Notes under the pieces: model-generated
What the model was told of the DNA's origin: nothing
What the model saw: the letters and a program-made list of their open reading frames with translations, nothing else
Databases searched by the model: none
Made by a program: the position numbers and the translations under genes
From: a virus
IMG/VR virus record: IMGVR_UViG_3300027969_000334
Span: 1 to 29,073 of that record
Reading direction: 5' to 3' (one strand)
DNA length: 29,073 nucleotides
Shown here: one piece after another, positions 1-6,093 of the stretch
How the letters are laid out: every line of letters begins with the position of its first letter
Numbering within the stretch: the stretch's first letter is position 1

Positions 1-2
1 AT

Positions 3-140
3 TTATTTACTCTCTAGTCGTTTCTTTTCTTCTTCTAAGTATTCTTTTAACATAAAGACATAGACCTCTCGCTCGAACGGTAACATGTTATCAATATCTG
101 ATAAAGCATATTTGTGGTACTGCATCAAGGCAAAATTCAT
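3..140 (-). CDS. 51: gp51-like baseplate hub assembly ORF, probably expressed as a -1 frameshift extension of gp26
   Basis: This is a 45-codon frame directly downstream of the gp26-like gene. From its ATG it encodes MNFALMQYHKYALSDIDNML followed by PFEREVYVFMLKEYLEEE, a short, charged, helix-rich protein of the type annotated as gp51 (baseplate hub assembly catalyst) beside gp26 in marine T4-like phages. T4 gp51 is thought to act in hub assembly and is not a major virion part. The ATG has no Shine-Dalgarno-like sequence; the bases before it read ATCATTATAAAATG. The frame is open upstream of the ATG and joins the gp26 frame by a -1 shift at a T run (182-188). The shift would give a 298-residue gp26-gp51 fusion with linker LINLCHDSLVNHYK. 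Independent initiation remains possible. The family call rests on position and a remembered motif. Confidence 0.6.
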   Translation of the reverse strand: MNFALMQYHKYALSDIDNMLPFEREVYVFMLKEYLEEEKKRLESK

Positions 141-178
141 TTTATAATGATTTACCAAGCTGTCATGACAAAGGTTTA

Positions 179-898
179 TTAAAAAAAACTTTGCATTCCC
201 TCCAGATGGATGGTATGCGCTTTGTTACAGACAGGACAATTATAATCAATAGTGTGGGATAGTTTTGGCATAGTATCAAAGAAACTTTGTATTTTACCAA
301 ACTGTTCCGATGTTAAATTGTTAATAAATTCCATTAGCTCTTCTTCAGTCTGTTCTTTTGCATGATATACTGAATCTGCATCGTAAATGTAATCAATTGA
401 AGAAGCCACCAATTTAAAGGTATCCTCAGCAGTTACATCACCACCTTGGAGTTTCTTAACATCATCAATATTAGGATACTTCATAACAACACCGACTGTA
501 CCAAACAATTCAATTTTGTTAGTATGTCCTTCTTTTTCTTGTACAGTTATCTGTGATAGATCAACTGTGTGCTGAATTTTAGCCTTAGCGTTATCTTCAC
601 CATGATCGACATCGCAAGATAAAACGATATCAACAGTTTCACCGACAGACTTAGATCTTAACTGCGTGAAGATATATTCAATATCAAACATCGCCAGTTT
701 ACTAATATCAATAGTTTCTGTGATACAAGATTTGATAACTTCTTTTAAAGTATCAATCATAACTCTTTGGTCGTCACTTTGTTGAGCAACCAAAAGTGCT
801 TTTTGATCTTTAACTAAAAATGGTCTGTATGTAACAGACTTCTTAGTTGAAGGAATCACCAAGTTATAAATTGGTGTGTTATTCATAGGTAAAGCCAT
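179..898 (-). CDS. 26: Baseplate hub subunit gp26-like (T4_baseplate family)
   Basis: A 239-residue protein of the T4 gp26 family. The N-terminus (IYNLVIPSTKKSVTYRPFLV) leads into the helical segment KDQKALLVAQQSDD, then a hydrophobic stretch with DIEYIFTQLRSKSVGE, all typical of the family. The C-terminus has a CPVC knuckle followed by two histidines (residues about 222-231), which could bind zinc. In T4, gp26 acts in assembly of the central baseplate hub. The start is well supported: AAAGGAG lies 7 bases before the ATG. The gene follows gp16 with only 2 bases between them. It ends in a T8 run and TAA that looks like a -1 frameshift site joining it to the gp51-like frame. The N-terminal part also resembles the short form of tail assembly chaperones. 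Confidence 0.85.
   Translation of the reverse strand: MALPMNNTPIYNLVIPSTKKSVTYRPFLVKDQKALLVAQQSDDQRVMIDTLKEVIKSCITETIDISKLAMFDIEYIFTQLRSKSVGETVDIVLSCDVDHGEDNAKAKIQHTVDLSQITVQEKEGHTNKIELFGTVGVVMKYPNIDDVKKLQGGDVTAEDTFKLVASSIDYIYDADSVYHAKEQTEEELMEFINNLTSEQFGKIQSFFDTMPKLSHTIDYNCPVCNKAHTIHLEGMQSFF
182..188 (-). other. Candidate programmed -1 ribosomal frameshift site (T TTT TTT) before the gp26 stop
   Basis: On the minus strand the end of gp26 reads AGT TTT TTT TAA. The seven T's at 188-182 form a perfect X XXY YYZ slippery heptamer in the gp26 frame, immediately before the stop. After a -1 slip the next codons are TTA ATA AAC CTT, and the frame stays open through the gp51-like ORF to its stop at 5-3. 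A weak imperfect hairpin (ACC/GGT outer arm, TGT/ACA inner arm, 175-154) could begin 6 bases after the heptamer. Tail assembly chaperones of many tailed phages use such shifts. Applying that to gp26/gp51 is inference. Confidence 0.6.
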
Positions 899-900
899 AA

Positions 901-1314
901 TTATTCTCCTTTAGACATATTGTTAATTAACTTATTCAACTCAGCAGTGCTACCTGTAAAGATAACATTGTTATTCGTCACTTCTTTTCTAGATCCCTCT
1001 TTAGGTGTATCTAGTTTTTGCTTCTGTTGATGTAGATCCAATAACTGTTGGTTTATATCAGCCAACTGCTTCATTAGATTTCCAACAACTTCAAATGCTC
1101 TTGGATGCTCAGACTGCATAGCCACATCGAGTGACTTCTGCAGTGCTTCCTGCCCTTGCTGGAGTAAAATACGAAGATTACTTCGAGTCACATCGAAGTC
1201 GTCTTGAATTTTATTTGTAGAGTTGTTAATAACTTCTCCAGTCTTCGTTATCACTTCAGTCTGCCCCCTTGGTTGTATACCAAACTCGGCAGATAATGTT
1301 TCATCAATCTTCAT
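901..1314 (-). CDS. 16: Terminase small subunit gp16
   Basis: A protein of 137 residues from the ATG at 1314-1312. A start at the TTG at 1320 would add two residues, but the AAGGA Shine-Dalgarno sits 6 bases before the ATG and directly abuts the TTG, so the ATG is chosen. It matches T4 gp16 along most of its length: DFDVTRSNLRILLQQGQEAL corresponds to T4 DYGVVRRNMHFQQQ..., then HPRAFEVVGNLMKQLADINQ to SPRHMEVFATLMGQM..., and near the C-terminus NNNVIFTGSTAEL to NATVFMGSPTEL. The middle is a long helical pair used for oligomerisation in the family. It works with the gp17 ATPase in DNA packaging. T4 gp16 is 164 residues, so this one is short at the N-terminus. In T4 gene 16 sits next to 17; here it lies in the 4-2-54-16-26 leftward operon. 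Confidence 0.88.
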   Translation of the reverse strand: MKIDETLSAEFGIQPRGQTEVITKTGEVINNSTNKIQDDFDVTRSNLRILLQQGQEALQKSLDVAMQSEHPRAFEVVGNLMKQLADINQQLLDLHQQKQKLDTPKEGSRKEVTNNNVIFTGSTAELNKLINNMSKGE

Positions 1315-1332
1315 TCGCAATCCTTAATGATG

Positions 1333-1340
1333 TATTTATT
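1333..1340 (-). promoter_or_regulatory. Possible late promoter (AATAAATA)
   Basis: The minus strand reads TAATAAATACATC just after the gp54-like gene, overlapping its stop codon. The octamer is one base from the T4 late promoter TATAAATA. It would start a transcript about 10-15 bases before the gp16 ATG and serve gp16-gp26-gp51. AT-rich sequence makes chance matches common. Confidence 0.3.
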
Positions 1341-2088
1341 AGAACTTCAATAATCCTGGAAGTTTAGTTACTCCATAGGATAGAACAGAACCAGTAACGA
1401 AATTACCAGCTGTAGTACCCAATGTTCTATTAAGAGTTTCTTGAAAACCAGTAAAATTGTTAGTCATCTTATCGATCAAACTAGTAGAAATTTTCTGGTC
1501 ATCTGCTAATTGTGATATTTCTTTTTGTTTCCAGTATTTGTACTGCATATTAACAGTTAGTTTCATCACATCTTTAGAAGCATTATCTAATGAAACTGCA
1601 TTAACATTCTTTGGATATGCTTCAAATAATTCAACTTGATATCTTGTTTTATCATTAATGTCTTGGACTTCAATGACAAATTTTGGTGCAATATAATTTT
1701 TGTAATATTCAAATGTTCTTCTATCGGGATTGGAGATTAAACTCATCCAATCATCAAACATTTTCTTTACTATCAAATCATTGTCAACATAGAAAGTTAA
1801 ATTTATTGGCTCGTATAGTTTTTCATATGGAACTTCACGGAACTCGCCGAAGGTTCTATTTTGAACAGTAGAATAGTTAATCCCTGGAAGTTGAACAGAG
1901 TCGCAAAACAATAAAATTCTTCTTAGATTACCTGGATTTATGCCACCTGGAGGTCTCATTTCTACAGCAAATCTATTGGTTCTTGCTAACGCACCAGTTT
2001 TAACTTCAGAAATAAACTGGTTAATTTTATTTGGTTTAGCATCTTTCCTTGCATTATCTTTACTAAGGAATGGTAAATTAAGTGCCAT
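1339..2088 (-). CDS. 54: Tail tube initiator-like baseplate protein (gp54-like; tail-tube fold)
   Basis: A 249-residue protein with the layout of the T4 gp19/gp54 tube-protein group. An N-terminal segment with RTNRFAVEMRPPGG precedes LFCDSVQLPGINYSTVQNRT. Then come YEPINLTFYVDNDLIVKKMF with DDWMSLISNP, and late DVMKLTVNMQYKYW; the pattern of unusual-strand, W-containing helix and closing strands is shared by tube subunits. A Gly-rich C-terminal tail follows. In T4, gp54 sits on gp48 and starts polymerisation of the gp19 tube. The start is supported by AGAAGGG 7 bases upstream. It lies between a probable gp2 gene and gp16. A gp19-like tube protein is the alternative, but a separate main tube gene would be expected near the sheath gene outside this window. 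Confidence 0.62.
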   Translation of the reverse strand: MALNLPFLSKDNARKDAKPNKINQFISEVKTGALARTNRFAVEMRPPGGINPGNLRRILLFCDSVQLPGINYSTVQNRTFGEFREVPYEKLYEPINLTFYVDNDLIVKKMFDDWMSLISNPDRRTFEYYKNYIAPKFVIEVQDINDKTRYQVELFEAYPKNVNAVSLDNASKDVMKLTVNMQYKYWKQKEISQLADDQKISTSLIDKMTNNFTGFQETLNRTLGTTAGNFVTGSVLSYGVTKLPGLLKF

Positions 2089-2089
2089 T

Positions 2090-2692
2090 TTAAACCCTTC
2101 TCATTTTCTTGATCGAGTCCGACCAAATTTCTTGTTTACTTGCACCGACAAATCGTTCAACTGGGAGCAACATAGCAGTTGCCCAATCTGCTGCATCGAT
2201 CTGTCTAAATTGTGTTCTTACATGTCCAGTTAAGTATTGCTTAACGCATGGTTGCGCTGCAGCGAATCTAGAAACTCCATCTATAACCTGCCACGAATAC
2301 TTTAGTCTAGTTGTTTCATCCATACGATTGTTAGATTTAAATACTAACAAAGCATCTAGGAGTCTAATCCTTAGATGATACGGAAGGTAATGCATGTTTA
2401 ATCCCATGAATCCATCTTGAGTTCTGCTAAAAGGAAACACCAAAGGAAATCTATCGTAGTAAGGTAACTCTTTTTTACCTTTAGGATCATAACCATACAT
2501 GTATAGTCGTCCAGGCATAATTCTAGTGACTAATTGATCTGTATTACCATTTAGCACTTTCGCTGGAGTGAGTTGTTGCTTAGTCAGCAGAGTGACTTGT
2601 TGTTCGAACCATCCTTTAGACTTTCTAACGCTGGTAGCTAAGTCATATTTGTTTCGTTCGAATACATCGAGCATTGGTGATTTTTGAGCCAT
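2090..2692 (-). CDS. 2: Probable DNA end protector gp2-like protein
   Basis: A 200-residue basic protein. Conspicuous blocks are PYYDRFPLVFPFSRTQDGFM followed by GLNMHYLPYHLRIRLLDALL (about residues 78-116), and near the C-terminus QIDAADWATAMLLPVERFVG followed by ASKQEIW. I associate these blocks with T4-like phage proteins annotated as DNA end protectors, but from memory only. Position supports the call: in T4 the genes 4, 2 and 3 are adjacent and read away from gene 53, and here this gene directly follows gp4 on the minus strand. In T4, gp2 is thought to protect packaged DNA ends from host RecBCD. T4 gp2 is larger (274 residues). A tail completion or another neck-associated protein is the alternative. 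Confidence 0.5.
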   Translation of the reverse strand: MAQKSPMLDVFERNKYDLATSVRKSKGWFEQQVTLLTKQQLTPAKVLNGNTDQLVTRIMPGRLYMYGYDPKGKKELPYYDRFPLVFPFSRTQDGFMGLNMHYLPYHLRIRLLDALLVFKSNNRMDETTRLKYSWQVIDGVSRFAAAQPCVKQYLTGHVRTQFRQIDAADWATAMLLPVERFVGASKQEIWSDSIKKMRRV

Positions 2693-2696
2693 ACTC

Positions 2697-3128
2697 TTAT
2701 TTAGGTGCTAGACCCAACTCGTGTTCGGTTATAATCTTGAACTCCCATCCTCTATCTTTGGCGAATTCACTTGCTGCTTCCCATTTTGCTTGGTTTTTCA
2801 TAAACGCTAAAGACTCTTGTAAGTATCTTTGTGTTCTCTTTCCAGGATAAATAGGTGGTTGGGTTTGTGTTTTTGGTTTAACTTCAACCAGATAGGTTTT
2901 GCCTGTAGTTACGGTAATCTTAAAATCCACAAAATAACGATGAATACGATTATCTGTTGGACATTTGTAGGGTATAATAGTTTCCTCAGAACTCCACTTT
3001 AATACACTAGGATTCTTATCACACCAAGAAGCGAATCGTGTCTCCCAGCTGGATCTCATAATAATGTTTGAGGGATCCCCTGTGTATTTTTCTGGGAATA
3101 TAGGAATATACTTTCTCTTGTGGAACAT
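2697..3128 (-). CDS. 4: Head completion protein gp4 (nuclease-fold)
   Basis: A 143-residue protein matching T4 gp4, which is about 150 residues. The family pattern is clear: IIMRSSWETRFASWCDKNPS, then VLKWSSEETIIPYKCPTDNR, then HRYFVDFKI, LVEVKPKTQTQPP and a late KWEAASEFAKDRGWEFKIIT. The W-E, the D in YFVDF and the E-x-K in VEVKPK are arranged like the catalytic residues of TnsA/restriction-endonuclease-type folds, which is why phage annotations often call it a head completion nuclease. In T4, gp4 is needed to make filled heads competent for tail joining. It is the first gene of the leftward operon, and its ATG overlaps a rightward late-promoter-like octamer. Confidence 0.88.
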   Translation of the reverse strand: MFHKRKYIPIFPEKYTGDPSNIIMRSSWETRFASWCDKNPSVLKWSSEETIIPYKCPTDNRIHRYFVDFKITVTTGKTYLVEVKPKTQTQPPIYPGKRTQRYLQESLAFMKNQAKWEAASEFAKDRGWEFKIITEHELGLAPK

Positions 3129-3133
3129 AAATA
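3126..3133 (+). promoter_or_regulatory. Candidate T4-type late promoter (CATAAATA) for the rightward baseplate operon
   Basis: CATAAATA differs by one base from the T4 late consensus TATAAATA. A start about 6 bases beyond it (near 3140) would leave a leader of some 37 bases before the gp48 ATG at 3177, with AGGG as Shine-Dalgarno. The same octamer occurs again before the 2124-residue gene at 17008. It overlaps the start codon of the divergent gp4 gene. Confidence 0.45.
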
Positions 3134-3155
3134 ACTAATTAGGATAATAACAACC

Positions 3156-3163
3156 ATATTTAG
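3156..3163 (-). promoter_or_regulatory. Candidate late promoter (CTAAATAT) for the leftward gp4 operon
   Basis: The minus strand reads ACCTAAATATGG in the short gap between the divergent gp4 and gp48 genes. A TAAATA core here would place a start near 3150, about 20 bases before the gp4 ATG. T4 late transcription also diverges between genes 4 and 53, so a promoter is expected here. The exact motif is inferred. Confidence 0.35.
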
Positions 3164-3176
3164 GTTAGGGACAAAA

Positions 3177-4316
3177 ATGGTAGCACCTCTTGCTGGAATA
3201 GCAAATCAATTCAAATCATCTCCCTCAGTGACTCAGTCTGGACCACCTACAATGGGTAGTACACGAGGAGATGCTTTACATCAAGGAAATGCTGAAACCT
3301 CCCCATATGAAGTTAAACAACATATGTATCCAAACGATTTGCTATCAAGAAATAAAGATGGTCAAAGCGAATATGGTGGAAACTATGTTGTGTTTTATAT
3401 CAATATTGCAGTTGATTCTAAACTAGCAAAATCTCTAACTGCATCTAATTTTGTAGACAATATTACACCAAGAGATCGTGGAGATCTTATCGCTCAAAAT
3501 TTATCAACTGAAAAATTAGGTGTATCGCAAACTGGATTAATTGTTGGTGGTGCTGTTCTTGGTGAAGCACTTGGTGTTGGTAAACTAACTGGAAGTGCAG
3601 CTTTATTAGCTGAAGTTGGCGCACTAACTACTACAACGATGGCTGCATCAGCATCTCGTGCTCAGAGAAGATTAAAGACTGCTATTGCCATGCATGTGCC
3701 AAATCAATTACAGATTAGATATGGTATGCAATGGGGCGACGATGATACACTTGCTCTTCAGATGGCAACTACTGCTTCTGAACAATTGACTCAGGCAGTA
3801 AAGGCTGGATCTGTAAAAGGTGCTGCAGAACAACTGGGTGGACCAGCACAAGCTATTATTACTAATCTAGCATTATCAAAAGGACCAAATGCATCAGCAT
3901 TATCTGCAGCTACTGGTATGGCTGCAAATCCTAAAAAGGAACAGATATTCAAAGGAGTTGATTTTAGATCGTTTAGTTTTGATTATCAATTCTTTCCTAG
4001 AAGTCCAGAAGAAGCGCAGAATGTCTTAAACATTATTAAAACATTTAAGTTTCATATGCATCCAGAATTTAAAGATGATAATAATTTCATCTACATTTAT
4101 CCATCTGAATTTGATATATTCTATTATAACAATGGTGTTGAAAACCCAAATATTCATCGTCATACATCTTGCGTGTTAAAAGAGTTATCAGTTAATTATA
4201 CACCAAATGGTGCATTCAATACATTTGATAATGGTATGCCAACGCAGATTAATTTAACAATGAACTTTCAAGAATTGGGTCTTCTTACTAAAGACAAAAT
4301 TTCGCAGGGACTATAA
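3177..4316 (+). CDS. 48: Baseplate tail tube cap gp48
   Basis: A 379-residue protein (T4 gp48 is 364). The C-terminal third is the diagnostic part: FKGVDFRSFSFDYQFFPRSP, then NIIKTFKFHMHPEF, IYPSEFDIFYY, the HRHTSCVLKELSVNYTPNG segment, and a closing MPTQINLTMNFQELGLLTKD. The middle carries a hydrophobic Gly/Ala-rich stretch (residues about 119-160), also seen in cyanophage-type gp48. In T4, gp48 caps the gp27-gp5 hub and, with gp54, seeds the tail tube. AGGG lies 6 bases before the ATG. Its TAATG end overlaps the gp53 start, so it heads the rightward baseplate operon. Confidence 0.88.
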   Translation: MVAPLAGIANQFKSSPSVTQSGPPTMGSTRGDALHQGNAETSPYEVKQHMYPNDLLSRNKDGQSEYGGNYVVFYINIAVDSKLAKSLTASNFVDNITPRDRGDLIAQNLSTEKLGVSQTGLIVGGAVLGEALGVGKLTGSAALLAEVGALTTTTMAASASRAQRRLKTAIAMHVPNQLQIRYGMQWGDDDTLALQMATTASEQLTQAVKAGSVKGAAEQLGGPAQAIITNLALSKGPNASALSAATGMAANPKKEQIFKGVDFRSFSFDYQFFPRSPEEAQNVLNIIKTFKFHMHPEFKDDNNFIYIYPSEFDIFYYNNGVENPNIHRHTSCVLKELSVNYTPNGAFNTFDNGMPTQINLTMNFQELGLLTKDKISQGL

Positions 4317-4810
4317 TGTACTTCGATCAATTTCCAAAATTTGTATACGACTTCAAGATTGGTGGCACAGGCACAAAAACTGTAGTTACTACTGACATAA
4401 CTAGAAATATTCGTTTTAGAAAAGAACTATTAGAGAATATTGCTCTTTATGATGAGTATGATATAGTGGATGGAGAAACACCAGAGATTATCGCCGAAAA
4501 GATATATGGTAATGCGGAATATCATTGGATTATTATGCTTGCGAATCAGAAACATGACTATATTTCTGACTTTCCTTTGTCTGAGTATGCACTAGAAAGA
4601 CATATAGTAGATACCTATGGTGCTCAACGATATGCAACAAGATACTATGTTAATGCTGCAGGATTTGTTGTGAACTCAAACGCAACTGGTGCTGTGTCAG
4701 TATCGAATGATGACTACGAAAGATCTTTAAATGAATCCAAACGAAGAATTAAAATAATTTCACCTAGTATTATTACAACTGTACTGACACAATTTAAAGA
4801 ATTAATCTAA
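4316..4810 (+). CDS. 53: Baseplate wedge protein gp53
   Basis: A 164-residue protein (T4 gp53 is 196). The N-terminus MYFDQFPKFVYDF is followed by a central block, ETPEIIAEKIYGNAEYHWII then MLANQKHDYISDFPLS. It corresponds to the T4 segment PEELANAIYGNPQLYWVLLM and its continuation, which is diagnostic of the LysM-like gp53 family. A C-terminal NESKRRIKIISPSII precedes a short helix. In T4, gp53 is the last wedge component added and joins wedges to the hub. Start and stop both overlap neighbours by TAATG. Confidence 0.88.
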   Translation: MYFDQFPKFVYDFKIGGTGTKTVVTTDITRNIRFRKELLENIALYDEYDIVDGETPEIIAEKIYGNAEYHWIIMLANQKHDYISDFPLSEYALERHIVDTYGAQRYATRYYVNAAGFVVNSNATGAVSVSNDDYERSLNESKRRIKIISPSIITTVLTQFKELI

Positions 4811-6093
4811 TGGCTTCTAGTCAACAATTGAGATATGCTGGCGATGTCAGCATTAATAAAGTTAAGATAACAACTCAAAAAGGTTTTGGGCAGGATATCA
4901 CTGGACAGGTTTTAAATGTACAGTTTTATGAAGATTTGTTCTCACCATTTATAACTGGTAGTATAATCGTTAAAGAATCATTAGACTTAATTAATCTATT
5001 CCCATTTATTGGTGAGGAGTATCTTGAGTTAGATATTACAACTCCAGGTTTAGCAGGTAAAATTAATGGTCTCAAAGGGACATATTACATTTACAAGTTA
5101 ACAGATAGAGAATTACTAGGCGATCGTTCAGTAATCTATCAATTACATTTCGTTTCAGTTGAAGCCATAACTGATCTTAATAAAAAGATTAGTCGTGTAT
5201 TCGGTGATAAAGTTTCAGATTTAGTTAAACCATTTTTTACAGATAAAGTTATCGGTTTAGAAACTAAAAAGAAAGTATATGTTGAACCAACATTAAGCAA
5301 TGTAAAATACATTTCTAATTACTGGTCTCCAGTTAAAAATATTCAGCACTTATGTGAACATGCAGTGAACATGAATAAGACCCCCAACTATGTTTTCTTT
5401 GAGAACAGAGATGGCTTTTATTTTATTAGTTTAGAAATGTTATATCAAGGTAAGATGTATCAAGAGTTTACCTATGACAAATACAGTCGTGATAAACTAC
5501 CAAATGGAAAAGATGTTCGAAATGTAAACGAAGACTTTAGAAGAATTACAGATATTAGCATTCCAGTAGCATATGATTACATGGATAGAATTCGTAATGG
5601 TATGTTATCTTCTAGACAAATAATGTATGATGTCACTAAGAAAACATATGCTGTTAAAAACTATAATATGTTTGATAGATTCCCAGAACAAAAACATTTA
5701 AACAAGTTTCCAATAAATTCTGACAAAGCAATCTTTAGAGCAAACTCTACTCTTATAAATTTAACAAAAGATTATGGCAACTTTAATGGATTTGAAGATG
5801 TCACTAATTCTAAATCATTTCAAGAACGAATTTCAACAATGAAGTTGGCAGAAGCCAATAAACTTCAAATTACAGTTCCAGGAAGAACTGATTATACTGT
5901 TGGGCAAAAGGTTGGTGTGGTTTTAAATAGAATAGAACCATTTTCCGCAAAGGACACAAATACAACAGACAAAATGTTTTCTGGTTACTATCTAATTGCA
6001 GCTATCAATCATCATGTTGATAGAGAAAAACATGAATGTCATATGGAACTAATTAAAGAATCATCTCAGATGGATATGAATAGGAACAAATAA
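4810..6093 (+). CDS. 27: Baseplate hub subunit gp27-like
   Basis: A 427-residue protein (T4 gp27 is 391). The N-terminal tube-like barrel is recognisable in VLNVQFYEDLFSPFITGSII and VKESLDLINLFPFIGEEYLE. A hinge follows with VSVEAITDLNKKISRVFGDK, then NYWSPVKNIQHLCEHAVNMN and a second domain with NYVFFENRDGFYFISLEML. Towards the end TVPGRTDYTVGQKVGVVLNR and GYYLIAAINHHVDREKHECH fit the hub proteins of contractile systems. A trimer of gp27 forms the torus that links the hexagonal baseplate to the trimeric gp5 spike, which is encoded immediately downstream with a TAATG overlap. Confidence 0.85.
   Translation: MASSQQLRYAGDVSINKVKITTQKGFGQDITGQVLNVQFYEDLFSPFITGSIIVKESLDLINLFPFIGEEYLELDITTPGLAGKINGLKGTYYIYKLTDRELLGDRSVIYQLHFVSVEAITDLNKKISRVFGDKVSDLVKPFFTDKVIGLETKKKVYVEPTLSNVKYISNYWSPVKNIQHLCEHAVNMNKTPNYVFFENRDGFYFISLEMLYQGKMYQEFTYDKYSRDKLPNGKDVRNVNEDFRRITDISIPVAYDYMDRIRNGMLSSRQIMYDVTKKTYAVKNYNMFDRFPEQKHLNKFPINSDKAIFRANSTLINLTKDYGNFNGFEDVTNSKSFQERISTMKLAEANKLQITVPGRTDYTVGQKVGVVLNRIEPFSAKDTNTTDKMFSGYYLIAAINHHVDREKHECHMELIKESSQMDMNRNK

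Noticed and set aside
154-166. ATG at 166-164 (minus) as the start of the gene after gp26
   Set aside because: It gives MTAW and then a stop. The gp51-like frame is the open one.
182-188. T run at the gp26 end as an assembly error splitting one gene
   Set aside because: Cannot be excluded, but gp26 ends where the family normally ends and gp51 is a separate product in T4. The exact slippery heptamer fits a programmed shift better than a random indel.
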